Notes: generated by a model not told the origin, from the letters alone. DNA of 64,000 nt from Siphonodentalium dalli (GCA_032622095.1 CP136069.1:52188760-52252759); one strand, 5' to 3'. Positions 1-11,703 are shown, counted from the stretch's first letter. Made by a program: numbers and translations.

Positions 1-439
1 GTACAGGCAAGCAAGGTACGAAAACTGGTGAGTACGAACGTCGGAGTGTTCCCCTATCGTATTCCGATAATCACCAACCGTGGAGTGCATGTTAGTCATT
101 TGATTTGAAGCAATTTTCTCACTTCAAAGTATACAAAAGTTGTTTTAGTCATTCCACTGCATTTGACAGTGTAAGGAGGTTTTTATTCACTTTTGAAAGA
201 AGAAAAACAAGCGACAATGCCGTTTACGCGGCCATAATCGGTTCGGTGAGTCAGAAATGCAACGAATTTAGGAAATCGGAAACAGAACATTGTCTAGCCT
301 TGTCTTATATATATATATATATATATATATAATATGTAAGCACTGTTTTCTACAAAGTGGCTGTGTGTTTACACAGAAGTGAGAGAAAATCTATTTATGT
401 TTATCACATAAGTGATATCTGAACAAGAATCACTCTTCA
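1..439. other. No gene recognised; short TA microsatellite
   Basis: No coding region can be supported here. A (TA)n tract lies at about 306-331. The short open frame that runs into it is not convincing. Confidence 0.4.
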
Positions 440-1138
440 TTGCGCCATGCTGATTTGTTTTCTAAATTCAATTACTTGAATACGTCTCCGTGGTATATTA
501 AAGAAGCATACTCCGAATTTATGCTCCTCATTCGTGCCGGAGTCGCCGGCGGGAGAGGATCGTACATTCGGGTGCGCCACAGACCGTTGGCCCAGCATGG
601 ATCACTCACCGGTTTACCTGCAGGAATAGCACAGCACGGACCGGATCAGATCAACGCTGGCACCCAATGTCGACTCGGCTGTGCTGGATGCCGCGGATTA
701 GCCTGGATGATTCAACAGCCATTATCTGCTCCCGCTTCGATCTCAGATTTTGGTTGTCGAGTCGGCTGTGTTGACATAATGGAGGGCGCAGTACCTCGCT
801 GGAATCTCTGCCGTCTCCTGCTAATGGATCACCAGGGCGGAAGAATTGGACTTCGGAGACCAGCGAGGGAAGATGTCCTTCAGGACGTCAACGGGATGAT
901 GCCAGGAGAAGACAGGGGCTGCTGGATAAAAGTTACCAGGACACCCGGACGACTTCCAGCTGGCATTCTTCTCCTTGGATTTGACACACCATCACGTCAG
1001 CCATCACTGTGGAGCAGCTCGGACTCGGATAACATCTACCAGGAGTCCACCATCACCACCACCGTCACCGACGAGGCAACAACACATGTTGGGACACTGC
1101 AGCTACCATCAAACTACAGTGTTCCAGGGGGCTAAATA
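440..1138 (+). other. GC-rich block with a 231-codon open frame, unassigned
   Basis: This block is visibly richer in G and C than its surroundings and holds a 231-codon open frame, but the frame begins at a TTG and its product (Arg/Gly/Pro-rich) matches no family I recognise. A second frame overlaps the 3' part (975-1232). The block might be a worn exon or a fragment of a mobile element. It lies about 90 bp upstream of a dispersed repeat at 1230. I would not call it a gene without transcript support. Confidence 0.2.
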
Positions 1139-1229
1139 CCCCCTCGTCTGGATTCCAGCGACGGGAAGAAGAAGAATTTGTGTATTAAAAAAATGGCTTC
1201 TTCCTTTTTTCTTTTTTTTCTTGTATTTC

Positions 1230-1320
1230 TAATAAAGGCTCAAAAATGAGGGGTTAGGGAATGGGCCTCTCGGCCAATTCGAGAATCCCGGGGTTAGCCC
1301 TCCCCCAAACACTCTCTCTA
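1230..1320 (+). repeat. Dispersed repeat R1, copy 1
   Basis: About 90 bp shared with 62209-62300. Both copies read ATGAGGGGT, then a segment containing CGGCC, then CCCGGGG and a C-rich run. The copies have diverged and lie in the same orientation 61 kb apart. Family unknown. Confidence 0.55.
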
Positions 1321-1440
1321 ATTTATGCTCCTAAATTTACTATTTCTTTGGCTTCGGGGGTAAAAGATATTTGATTTGAGTCACGGAACCCACCCATCAA
1401 AGCTCAGAGTTATCAGATATCGATTTTTGAATTTATTTTT
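1321..1440 (+). repeat. Dispersed repeat R2, copy 1
   Basis: This segment shares ACTATTTCTTTGGCTTCG and AGATATCGATTTTTG with 63880-64000 (same strand), and with 20855-20965 and 32295-32420 (opposite strand). Copies are about 110-130 bp and moderately diverged, which suggests an old SINE or MITE-type family. Confidence 0.7.
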
Positions 1441-2170
1441 TACCACCTGGAATATTTGGCGGACTGGCAAATATCCGACGAATGCCGACCGACATACTCC
1501 CGATACCAAATTGCGTTGAACAAAATGTTGATATATAACACTTTTAGGCAATTTTATACTAGTTGAGAGTGGTTAGCATTATGTTTTGGAAATTAATCAA
1601 TTCTGATAACGGAAGCGGCATTTCAAGAAATGTTGTTGTTGTTGTTGTTGGAATCGGATGATATGGGTACCATCAGATCGGATTGTGTACCTTTAGGTCT
1701 ATGTAAAGGTCAGGGCTGGGAATCTACGTCACTAAAGTAATCTCTAAACCGTCGCTTCAGACATTCAGGGACCTATGTCACTAATTTAATCTCTAAACCG
1801 TCGCTTCAGATGTTCGGATAGCTGCATTTTCTGTTGCGCGACAAATCGAAATTATCTACATGGAAAACAAACAAGGCTTTTGTTTATACATTTTGTCGCT
1901 TTACCATCTGAAGGACTTATAATATATGCATGTTCGATATCATCATGTTTGGAAAAGGCTGCCCTCTATGTTCATATACTCAACGCATCCACTTGACCTA
2001 ATCCGAAGACATATATACAAGCAAGATAACTCCCGCCCACAATTTTGGGTGTAAAGTTTGTTTTAGAAGAGTAACGGGAGGGGACTCGGTCCAACTTGAA
2101 AAACAGCGCCATTCCAACTGATATCCCAAGCTGTTGTGAATCGAGAAGACTTGGTCTATAACGGGATGTA
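1441..2170. other. No gene recognised; internal 45-bp duplication
   Basis: No coding signal. A (GTT)n tract is at about 1632-1650. A segment reading CTAAACCGTCGCTTCAGA occurs twice, at about 1743 and 1793, as a short direct repeat with its flanking bases. Confidence 0.4.
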
Positions 2171-2173
2171 ACA

Positions 2174-2757
2174 AAGGGTGGGTTTACATTGGTGTAGATC
2201 TGTATACAGATGTGTGTGAAATCACGTGTCGCGCATTACTGTGATCACAACATGAATACTGATAGTGAAAGCGCGCTCATCAGTACTCTGGTAATTGACA
2301 ATTCACTATGAGTCGTGTCAGTTTAGGCCAGACAAAAATAATGAATCAACTATAAGCAGACCAAAGCGATTTGATATGTGCCGCGTCAGCGTCAGTTGAG
2401 TCTAAGAGAAGCAGGAGATTGTGGGGCCGGACGTGAGCTACTGCCACAGAAAGATAGCGCACCGGATTTCTGACTATTGTCTCGATGTACGTTGTATTCC
2501 ATATGAAATACATGGGTTGAAATGACAAAGAAAGATTACGCACATTTGCCAAGCCCGGGTAACAATTAATCAAATCAGATTTGCCTGCCGCAATGCCTCG
2601 GTGTTGACCGTGAATATTAACGGACACGATTTTTGCTCACACGAGCGAATACCGTTTTCTTTCTGTGCGCATTTCTATATCATCCCGTTTACACTAATAT
2701 GTGTGTAGAACAGTATACAGATCTACAGCAATGTAAACACACCCAAAGTCTAACATT
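2174..2757. mobile_element. MITE-like element with ~35-bp inverted ends
   Basis: The left end (about 2174-2212, containing TGTAGATCTGTATAC) is repeated inverted at about 2711-2757, with a few mismatches. The roughly 580-bp interior has no convincing coding region. This is the layout of a non-autonomous DNA transposon. No clear target-site duplication was identified. Confidence 0.6.
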
Positions 2758-2899
2758 ATATCAGACTTCAACCCACAGCGGAGATTTACATTCAATATGT
2801 ATTATCAAATGTTATAGTTAAAAGAGGGGCTAGACACTTTGAACCGACTAGTTCCCTGGTGCCTTTTGAATATTATTATACAATATTTTTAAAGGCTCG

Positions 2900-3028
2900 C
2901 AACGATGACGATGATGACGACGATGATGACGATGACGACGACGATGAAAATGATGATGATGATGACGACGAAGATGACGATGATGATTATGATGATGATC
3001 ATGATCATGATGACGATGATGATGAATT
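2900..3028 (+). repeat. GAT/GAC trinucleotide microsatellite
   Basis: About 125 bp of alternating GAT and GAC triplets, with a few GAA or CAT changes. On the + strand one frame reads as poly-Asp, but there is no gene context, so it is treated as a microsatellite. Confidence 0.9.
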
Positions 3029-3505
3029 AGTACTCTGTGTTCGCCATTTAATTGTGGCGTTGAGTTAAATAAACAATAAAAAAAATCAGCATCAAGGTGT
3101 AGCTATATACATGTACATATATATTTCTTCTCCAATTTGTCACATTCTGTTTGGGTCTGACAATAACATTTAGACCAATCAATTCACATTAATTAAAACC
3201 TGTTCATATTTCGTGTATTTGCCAGCAGGGTTCACGCAGTCATTGGCCAATTGTTTGCGAAAAAGGCCAAAATAAATTTCATTTTACGAAACATTTTTTT
3301 ACCCAAGAATTGGAAATCTAATTCAGTTGGATTAATTAATTAAAAACCCAAATTGATTTTGTAACAGGGTCGACATGAAAATCACATTTGTAGTATGATC
3401 GTCAGAAAAGTGATTAGGTGATACAGCTGAATGGGTAACAAAAGGTACTCATGACAATGCAATAAAACAGTAATGAGGATTAACACTTAACATAACATTC
3501 TCCAT
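3029..3505. other. No gene recognised
   Basis: AT-rich sequence with in-frame stops in all frames inspected and no repeat shared with the rest of the window that I could see. Confidence 0.35.
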
Positions 3506-3507
3506 TG

Positions 3508-4012
3508 ATGACTGGAAAGAAATTTATACTAATACAAGTAAAATCACTAATGATTCAGACCTTCTTTCATTTCAGTTCAAAATAGCCCATAATATTTTAT
3601 ACACAAATGCAAAGATTATTAAATGTAAGTTGTCTGAGACAGAAATGTGTGCTCTGTATCACACAAGAAGAGAAAAAATATATTCTCCATTTATTTTACG
3701 AGTGTTCAGTCACAAAGTCGATACTGTTGATATTTGAAGAAAAATTGAAAACTAACTTTGGCATTAACTGAGCCATTTCCCCCGAAATAATCATCTTTGG
3801 AATATATAATGCTAGTAGTTCTGAAGAAAGCATTAAAAGTATATGTACCATTCTATTTAAGAAATTCATATATTCTTGAAAAACGAGGAACCTTGAACGC
3901 TCAGACGATGACTTGTTAGAATGGCTCGAGTATTATAAAACAATTGAGTCTGTCGCATTAAAGATATTTTCCACCAAAAAGATACAATTTGTCAAGAAAG
4001 ATGGAAATGTAT
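3508..4012 (+). pseudogene. L1/Tx1-like LINE ORF2 C-terminal relic
   Basis: A conceptual read-through shows the C-terminal part of a non-LTR retrotransposon polyprotein, beyond the reverse transcriptase. One frame gives FKIAHNILYTNAKI; after a frame change it continues LFYECSVTKSILLIFEEKLK and then ISPEIIIFGIYNASS. The hydrophobic, Asn-rich text followed by a WxECxxTxxxW-type motif is typical of L1/Tx1 clade elements. Stops (for example after FGIN) and at least one frameshift show it is dead. The reverse transcriptase domain itself is absent, so this is a fragment. The clade is my reading of the motif style, not a database match. Confidence 0.6.
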
Positions 4013-4904
4013 AGAAGGTTTGTTCTAAATTAATGGTCACAGTAAACAGTCAAATATAGTTTCCTTGTGATGAAAGAAAACATACAGTCAGTAGCATTAA
4101 ACTTTTCAGGAATCTCCAATACAGGCATCTGACAATGGTACATAAACAACCCAACATAAACAACTTAAAATCACTCTGTGTTGGGCACATGTGGCTGATA
4201 TATAACAACATTTCATTTAAACGAAGTACAACTAGCCAGTATAACACCATGAACAGAGGAGCACCTGGACATTTCTTAAAACGTCTGTATCCTCATGGAT
4301 GTAAGATAACCAGGTGTCCTCAAAATATTACTCTAACCCTATAACCTCTATATGTAAAACCCAATTGTCATGTTTTATTTTTGTGAACTAATGTGTTTAT
4401 GATATTCATGTATTGAACCCAATTAAAATGTTTAAATAAAAAAGGATCAATACTAATGAATCCTGTGCCTTCCATAAGGATGATAGATGGTGGACAATGG
4501 TATATTGTTAAGTAACAATAGTGGGAATAAAGAAGTTTAGACACGGTATTTGAAGGTATGGACATGATTATGTAGAATGTTAGATGTTAAATTAAACAAA
4601 ATTATTCATTAATTGTGAGACCAGAAAATGAGGATTTAATTTGGCCAAATTTTTTTTTAATTAAGCCAAAATATCAGAATTGCCAAAAACAAAATGTCCA
4701 TTATATTTTTCGGCTCAATGTGAACAATGTATATCGGTTGTATCATCCCTCCGACCAAATTATACATGTACGTAATCATAATTTGAAGGTTTATATGATC
4801 TATGTCGGTTTATATAGTAAAGTATCACCAGATAGCATACAAGGACATCAGGGATACCAGAATCCCCTGGTGCATGTGTTGGGTGTGGTTAAATTATATT
4901 AATT
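4013..4904. other. No gene recognised
   Basis: Short open frames of 60-95 codons occur on both strands, but none has a recognisable motif or splice context. Nothing else was identified here. Confidence 0.35.
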
Positions 4905-5106
4905 TCAAGTTAGGGTATACATTCATACACTGGCAAGTTTGCACGACATTTGTTGCAGGAATGTTCTCATAGAAAACCCTATGGCCGCAGAAGCTGAACG
5001 GCAACATTAATATAAAATGCATATTTACCAAAGCTAAGGACATGATAAAAGTAAACATTTTGTAGTTCAACATTTCCCGGTTCTTCTGACGCATTGCCTG
5101 AAATGT
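4905..5106 (-). other. Small repeated ORF fragment, copy 0
   Basis: About 200 bp that recurs at 5809-6010 and 11491-11692. Read on the minus strand it encodes a hydrophobic peptide with MLNYKMFTFIMSLALVN followed by a Cys-containing tail (TCQCMNVYPN), compatible with one membrane segment. The reading frame is kept in all three copies, and the copies differ at a few residues. No family is recognised. This copy stands alone as the truncated left edge of the tandem array, joined to unit 1 at about 5107. Confidence 0.4.
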
Positions 5107-5324
5107 TTTTTGTACATCTGTACTAGCATGTATTTCACCACCGTCCCCTATTTTGATAGCCAATGGGTGCATATATACTTAGACAGATTATTCTGCACTT
5201 TTTATTCTACTTCAGAAAACGTCTTGATTATACCTGGCATTGGATCACTAATGGCATAAGCCATCGCACACTTATCATATGTATCGATCTGCATTGAGTG
5301 GAACATATTTAGTTATATCACTAA

Positions 5325-5805
5325 ACCACAGTGAGCAGTTATTAGAGGGGTTTCACTAAATCACAATGAACAGTTATTATAGAGAGGTTTCGATAAAACA
5401 CAGTCGGCAGTTGTTAGAGACGTTTCATTAAACCACAGTGAGCAGTTATTATAGAGGTTTCACTAAACCACAGTGAGCAGTTATTAGAGAGGTTTCAATA
5501 AACCACAGTGAGCAGTTATTAGAGAGGTTTCACTAAACCACAGTGAGCAGTTATTATAGAGGTTTCACTAAACCACAGTGAGCAGTTATTTGAGAGGTTT
5601 CACTGAACCACAGTGAGCAGTTATTATAGAGGTGTCACTAAACAACAGTGAGCAGTTATTAGATAGGTTTCACTATACCACAGTGAGCATTTATTAGAGA
5701 GGTTTCACTAAACCACAGTGAGCATTTATTAGAGAGGTTTCACTAAACCACAGTGAGCATTTATTAGAGAGGTTTCACTAAACCACAGTGAGCAGTTATT
5801 ATAGA
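5325..5805 (+). repeat. 34/35-bp minisatellite, array 1
   Basis: About 14 head-to-tail units built on GGTTTCACTAAACCACAGTG followed by AGCAGTTATT. Units alternate between ...TTATAGAG (34 bp) and ...TTAGAGAG (35 bp). Outer units are the most degenerate. Confidence 0.95.
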
Positions 5806-5808
5806 GTT

Positions 5809-6010
5809 ATAGAAGTTAGGGTATACATTCATACACTGGCAAGTTTGCACGGCATTTTTTGCAGGAATGTTCTCATAGAAAACCCTATGGCCGCAGAAGC
5901 TGAACGGCAACATTAATATAAAATGCATATTTACCAAAGCTAAGGACATGATAAAAGTAAACATTTTGTAGTTCAACATCTCGCGGTGCTTCTGACGCAT
6001 TGCCTTGAAA
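5809..6010 (-). other. Small repeated ORF fragment, copy 1
   Basis: Second copy of the segment described at 4905. The minus-strand frame is open for 78 codons and runs on into the minisatellite at its C-terminal end, which argues that it is an exon-like fragment and not a complete gene. Confidence 0.4.
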
Positions 6011-6021
6011 TGCCAATATGC

Positions 6022-6478
6022 TTAGATCATGCCATGAATCTCTACTCTGTCTGACGCCCGCCCATAGAGTTCATATTCCACCAGTACAAAACCTGTGAAC
6101 TTTTTGAAGTTTTGACAGGGAACCTTATAAAGTCGAAAAACTAACGCGGGGAATATATTTCTGTGTTATTATATGTTCCTTAATAATGTACTTCGCTGTA
6201 AGTGAAGGTCCTAACTAGAAATTTCACGACTTAAGTGACTTTGTGGGCGATTCTGCTTTGCGTAGCATACAATTGTGGAGTTTATCCTGGGTAATTAATT
6301 CAATGTTTATTGCGATATCGGCTCAGAAAAGTCACAGAAAAGCATGCACTTTCGAGATCTGACCTTCACCTACAGTGAAGTACATTATTAAGGAACAGAT
6401 ATATATTCCCCGCGTTATTTTTTCGACTCTATAAGGTTCCCTGTCAAAAAGTTCCAAGGCTTTGTACTGGTTTAAACA
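6022..6478. mobile_element. Foldback element F1, copy 1
   Basis: Two arms of roughly 110-170 bp face each other. The left arm has TTTTGACAGGGAACCTTATA and AACGCGGGGAATATAT; the right arm carries the reverse complements at about 6396-6450. A conserved core of about 150 bp lies between them. Two further copies are at 11704-12138 and 44118-44598. There is no coding capacity of its own. Its outer end matches the 5' edge of the adjacent LINE (about 9225-9290), so it may have been derived together with it. Confidence 0.75.
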
Positions 6479-7139
6479 ATATTTTATTTCTTCCCAAAAA
6501 GTTATAATTATAAAACATGACACATGTATGAATAGAAGACTAGAAGGGAGGAAGAGGATTTGACAACAAGCATCAGATGCTTATATAGAGCCATCTCCTC
6601 GGAAAAGAACAGATTACATATAGTGGTCAGTGAGAAGTGGAAGACAAGATTAAGTAAGAGGACGAGATACAGAGCATGATGAGAATATTAATGAACTGAT
6701 GGATTACAGTTGGGTGAGAACAGAGAGAAAAAAGCAATTAGCACATATATTTACAATGATCACTTCTCTTATGCATGATATTGTTTTTACATAGGAAAAA
6801 TTAAACTATGTGTAGAGTGGAGTCACTAGTTTGCCAGTATCTTTATATGGCTTTTTGTTTTTTTGTGTAGCATCGAGTTACTGAAATTGTTACCACATTG
6901 TTAGCTATATATATCATTTATAGCTATATCATTTTGATTTGTGTCTCTGAAGATTATCAAATTCGAGCAGCTACTTATTGTGAATCAGAAATACAATTGG
7001 CGACTAACGAAATCGATTGCTAGTAGTAGAAATGTTTGAGTGGCCTCAAATTAACATTGTTAAGTCTTTTGGGGAATGAAGTAGATCCCTTAAGTAGAAT
7101 ATCAGATCTCCACAAATTTTGGGCTAATGCTGAGAATAT

Positions 7140-7921
7140 TTCATTTCGTATTGTTGAGTATCTGGGACAATAAAGTAAAAAGTGGTCGGCAGTCTCGTTT
7201 TCCCCACATGCACATTTATCAGATTCGTTTAAATTGTTGCGACTGAGATCATCATTGAGGTTACTGCATCCTAGTCAAAGTTGAGTGTGAATTATCTGGG
7301 CTTTGTGGCATTTGTTATATATAGCTATAATGACGAACGTTATTTTGTCTTGAACACAGATTGGAATTCAATTTATATTTGAAGTTTTCTAGAGTTTCAG
7401 AATTGTTCAGTTCATCAGATAATTGATTCCACTGTCTTGTTGTCGCGGGCAAGAATGAGCGTTGATATGATGAAAATGGGGGTCTTAAGTCAGTTCTCCG
7501 AAAGTCATATATGGAAGCCCCTGTGTGTTTATGATTAACAGTGTTGTAAAGATATGCTGGTGAATTGCGATAGAACATCTTATAGAATTGATGAAGTTTG
7601 AATTTTTTTTCTTCTTTCACTTAACAGTTCCCAACCAAGATCTGTCAATATATTAATGCTGTTTATGCTTCTTGTTCCTCCCGTTGCTATTCCAGTAGCC
7701 TCAAATTGGATTTTTTCAATTAGCTCACTTTCTGCTTGCGTGCAGTTATCCCATACGGGTGAGGCATATTCCAACACTGGTCTTATATAAGCAAAATATA
7801 TTCTCTCTATAGTTATACGGTCCAGATAGTATTTAAATTTTCTTAGGTGGTTCACTCGTTTCCAGGCCCTATCTATAATGTCACTTAATTGAGCATCCCA
7901 TGAGCCATGATTGTTAAACAT
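7140..7921 (-). pseudogene. LINE ORF2 C-terminal half (unit 1), frameshifted
   Basis: Two overlapping frames (7921-7580 and 7620-7315) encode the thumb and C-terminal domain. The first contains the YFAYIRPVLEYASPVWDN motif seen at this position in many LINE reverse transcriptases. The second continues FKLHQFYKMFYRNSPAYLYN and a Phe/Pro/Trp-rich stretch ending LPATTRQWNQL. The shift falls in a run of A (T on the + strand) near 7601. Further 3', an out-of-frame stretch reads CACGENETADHFLLYCPRYS, the Cys/His knuckle usual at the end of such proteins. This is a pseudogene. Confidence 0.75.
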
Positions 7922-8001
7922 GAGTCCCAGATGTTTGTGAAAAGTACCTCATTTACGTCCGCGTTAGACATGTGGAGTCGATGATGATCAGGGGGTCAGT
8001 T

Positions 8002-8895
8002 TTAAGCGATATCAGAAGAGTCTTTTTTCGATGGGTTAAATTTTACAAGCCATTCTTGTGACCAGGATGCCAATCTTTCAATATCACCCTTTATTAATTC
8101 TGCCGCCAATATAGGGTCTTCAAGTGTTAAATACATGAATGTATCATCTGCAAACAAGCGTCTGTGACAGTTAACATTTTGCGTTATATCATTAATGTAG
8201 ATAAGAAAAAGGAGGGGGTCCAGTCCATGCACACCCGCCATGACAGGTTTCCATTGAGAATGATCTCCCTCAATTAAGACTCGCTGTTCACGGTCAGTTA
8301 AATATGACTCAAGAAGTTTCAGCAGATTTCCTGTAATACCTATACTTTCAAGTTTATATAAAAGGCCACGGTGCCAGACTTTATCAAACGCCTTGCTTAT
8401 GTCACAAAATACACATCTGATCTCTTTCCCCATGTCTAGCGATGAACATATGTGATCATACAAATCTGTGAGTTGGAACACTGTGGAGTCCCCTCGGACA
8501 AATCCAGACTGGTATTGCGTTATGATTCCGTTTGAAGAGAGAAATTCCCACAAATGATTAAAAATGCATCTTTCAAATACTTTGGATATACAGCTGAGTA
8601 ATGCTACTGGTCGATAATTTGAGACATCTGATGGTTCGTCTTTCTTAAATATTGGCACAATGTTTGATCTTGTCCATGCTTGAGGAATAAAAGACTGTTG
8701 AATGCAAGTATTACATAGTTCAGCAAGGGGGAGGCTAAGCGGAATTGCACAGTTTTTTAGAAGTTTGGGATTTATAATGTCAGGACCACAGGCTTTTGAT
8801 GCTTTTAATGATTCTAGGGCAGATCTTACCGATTCGTGACTTATTTTGAGTGTTGATAGCGTTGATCTCCATGGATTGTAAGATTTGTGAGGCAA
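8002..8895 (-). pseudogene. LINE reverse transcriptase core (unit 1), defective
   Basis: A 297-codon frame covers the reverse transcriptase palm and fingers. Visible are IVPIFKKDEPSDVSNYRPVA (RT block 1/2), VFCDISKAFDKVWHRGLLYK (block A with the first catalytic Asp) and RLFADDTFMY (block C, FADD in place of the usual YADD). The block B motif, normally near AGVPQGSxLGPLLF, reads AGVHGLDPLLF. It is about three residues short and lacks the conserved Gln-Gly-Ser, so the enzyme should be inactive. The same lesion is present in unit 2. The N-terminal side is out of frame here but open in unit 2. Confidence 0.85.
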
Positions 8896-9290
8896 TGTTA
8901 TTCCAGTTTCGTCAACTGAAGAAATACTAAAAAAGAGCGATTTAGTGTTTCGGCCTTCTCAGCATTAGTTATAACAACCTGATCGCCAACTAATACTAAT
9001 CGATTTTTTTTACTTTTTGTATAAGAGGTTTTGTAGAGTTTTCCCACCAATTTGAAGGCTCACAACGTTTGTCATTCAGAACTTCTTCAGTTCTTGTTAA
9101 ATATTGTTTTTTTTTTATTTTCGTATCGTAGCAATAACTTCGTTACGTTTTGTTTCGATAATTAGACCAATTAGAGTTGGATTTTGTATCCATTTTATGT
9201 AATCGGCGTCTTTGTCGAATTAGTCTTTGGCTTTGTACGGGTTGAATATTATCTCTACGGGCATTAGCCAAAGATTCACGACATGCTCTA

Positions 9291-10794
9291 CCGTATATTA
9301 TGATTGGCTCTTATGAAACACTTGCATTATATTTACAGGTAAATTTCGATAGCATCGCTAGTATAGTGGAACTACAGATCATTTACTTCTGACTTAGTTA
9401 GCTGTGGTACAGATGCATTTTATAAGCTTTGCATCTTTCTAATCCGATATGCCTGCAAAAGACTGTCTGGCAAACTTGCCAGTGTGTGAACACCAAATGA
9501 TGAAGAAAATCGATTGATTTCCCGATCAATTTAATATCTCATTATATGAATAATCTTCGCTATATGGCAGATGTGTCGCAGTTGTCCGCCTACCATTGAC
9601 TTTAACGGCACCGAGCAGGCGATGTCACAAAGTTGTTAGTGATCACGGAGGATCGCCGCCTTTTTGTAGTGTATATTAACGTTCATAACTGGGCAGCGCT
9701 CACGTTTCGTCCACGCTGGAATGTTGAAAGTGAGTATCATTTTGTGATGAAATATACACATGTATACTCGATTATATAGCAAATTCCATTTCTAAGTTTT
9801 AATTTTCTTTCGGATTTGATAAATTCTTATTCATACATAATGAGTACTGAGACAAAAGAAACTATTAAGATAATATGCGACGAGCCTTCTTTGCCAAAAG
9901 AAAAACATATATATAGCTAACATTAGAATCACCAATTGATCGACATAATACGAATAATTTTATATATACCGTGCTGCGCGAATTCAAAACTGACAAAACT
10001 ATTTTCGTGAAAGACTGGTATCTGGTGACAGTTTCAGTTCTTAAATGGATACTGTACTCAAATGTTGTTGTTGGTTTCTATAGTCTCTGAGTCGCAGAAT
10101 AAGGTAACCAGATTTCTATTATCTGAAAGTCTGTTGAGTACGAAGTAATTTTACGGATGGCAGATTAGCCGGAATGCGAAAAAATGTCGAGTAATTTTTG
10201 GACAGTTTTCAAGCAAATGTATCAAATAAATGTTATATTAGATGCATACTAGTCCTATACACTCATGTTATACATTGTATAGTCACTAGTCAGTGAGTGG
10301 CTTGAGTGTATGCCCCGTATCAACATAATGTTTTACAAGATCATGTGTGTGTTATGCGTTGCATCCACTATCCGTGAATTATTTTGATTAGTATATGTCT
10401 TGTACACGGAAATTCGTAATTTAATTTATGGCTCCAGCCATAAATTAAATTTATATCAAATTAATAACTTTGATATTAAGATTACATATTAACATGAACG
10501 TTTACAGAATACATCTTCGACTCAAATTACTTAGTTTTCTATATATTTTCGATATTGGATCGTTGTTATCACCAGGAATTTATTGAAAATGGCGTACAGC
10601 ACCCCTTTAATGGTTCCTGACGGTGCATGTCTATATTAAATACCAAGCATGACGAACATTGAAATCGAGTTGATTTTATAAAAGCATTAATATTTTGTTG
10701 AGAAGATCAGGAGCGATAGTAACAATTATTTGCATCAAACACATGGTACCCGCGAATTTGATTGTTCTAATAGTATCTTGTATTTTTTATATTT
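9291..10794. other. Non-coding part of unit 1; small perfect hairpin
   Basis: No gene recognised. A hairpin with 15-bp arms (AATTTAATTTATGGC, loop TCCA) lies at about 10417-10450. A more GC-balanced stretch at 9551-9740 ends ATGTTGAAAGTGAGTATC, resembling a short first exon against a splice donor, but no downstream exon could be assigned. Confidence 0.4.
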
Positions 10795-10999
10795 TGTACA
10801 TCTGTACTAGCATGTATTTCACCACCGTCCCCTATTTTGATAGCCAATGGGTGCATATATACTTAGACAGATTATTCTGCCCTTTTTATTCTACTTCAGA
10901 AAACGTCTTGATTATACCTGGCATTGGATCACTAATGGCATAAGCCATCGCACACTTATCATATGTATCGATCTGCATTGAGTGGAACATATTTAGTTA

Positions 11000-11487
11000 T
11001 ATCACTGAATAAGTGAGCAGTTATTAGAGGGGTTTCACCAAATCACAATGAACAGTTATTATAGAGAGGTTTCGATAAAACACAGTCGGCAGTTGTTAGA
11101 GACGTTTCATTAAACCACAGTGAGCAGTTATTATAGAGGTTTCACTAAACCACAGTGAGCAGTTATTAGAGAGGTTTCACTAAACCACAGTGAGCAGTTA
11201 TTAGAGAGGTTTCACTAAACCACAGTGAGCAGTTATTATAGAGGTTTCACTAAACCACAGTGAGCAGTTATTTGAGAGGTTTCACTAAACCACAGTGAGC
11301 AGTTATTATAGAGGTGTCACTAAACAACAGTGAGTAGTTATTAGATAGGTTTCACTATACCACAGTGAGCATTTATTAGAGAGGTTTCACTAAACCACAG
11401 TGAGCATTTATTAGATAGATTTCACTAAACCACAGTGAGCATTTATTAGAGAGGTTTCACTAAACCACAGTGAGCAGTTATTATAGA
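11000..11487 (+). repeat. 34/35-bp minisatellite, array 2
   Basis: Counterpart of the array at 5325-5805, with the same order of variant units, including the TTTGAGAG and AACAACAGTG variants. This shows it was copied with the unit and not amplified independently. Confidence 0.95.
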
Positions 11488-11490
11488 GTT

Positions 11491-11692
11491 ATAGAAGTTA
11501 GGGTATACATTCATACACTGGCAAGTTTGCACGGCATTTTTTGCAGGAATGTTCTCATAGAAAACCCTATGGCCGCAGAAGCTGAACGGCAACATTAATA
11601 TAAAATGCATATTTACCAAAGCTAAGGACATGATAAAAGTAAACATTTTGTAGTTCAACATCTCGCGGTGCTTCTGACGCATTGCCTTGAAA
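11491..11692 (-). other. Small repeated ORF fragment, copy 2
   Basis: Identical in translation to the copy at 5809-6010 over the open part (78 codons). Unassigned. Confidence 0.4.
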
Positions 11693-11703
11693 TGCCAATA
11701 TGC

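Larger units (their letters stand above)
6478..9290 (-). mobile_element. 5'-truncated LINE, copy in unit 1
   Basis: A minus-strand non-LTR retrotransposon. Its 3' end lies near 6478, where the minus strand reads GAAATAAAATATTG (a polyadenylation-like end). Upstream of this come a stop-rich 3' UTR, the coding remnants at 7147-8895, and a broken N-terminal part up to about 9290. The 5' half (endonuclease) is missing. The clade is uncertain; the RT and C-terminal style recall Jockey/CR1-group elements. Confidence 0.75.
5107..10794. repeat. Tandem 5.67-kb duplication, unit 1
   Basis: The sequence TGTACATCTGTACTAGCATG starts at 5111, 10795 and 16446, so the spacing is 5684 and 5651 bp. Between these points the copies can be followed base for base, with scattered substitutions and small indels. 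Order within the unit: short lead-in, minisatellite, small ORF, inverted-repeat element, minus-strand LINE, then about 1.5 kb of non-coding sequence. Confidence 0.95.

Noticed and set aside
440-1135. Gag-like or collagen-like gene
   Set aside because: The Gly/Arg/Pro-rich frame lacks a CCHC knuckle, Gly-X-Y periodicity or a proper start codon.
2859-3068. Open frame with a poly-Asp product
   Set aside because: It is the translation of a GAT/GAC microsatellite, without codon context, start context or flanking exon signals.
5325-5805. Possible CRISPR-like array
   Set aside because: The 34/35-bp units are contiguous with no unique spacers, the host is eukaryotic and no cas gene is present. It is a minisatellite.
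9551-9740. First exon with promoter
   Set aside because: The sequence ends in a donor-like GTGAGT, but no downstream acceptor with an open frame was found in either tandem unit.
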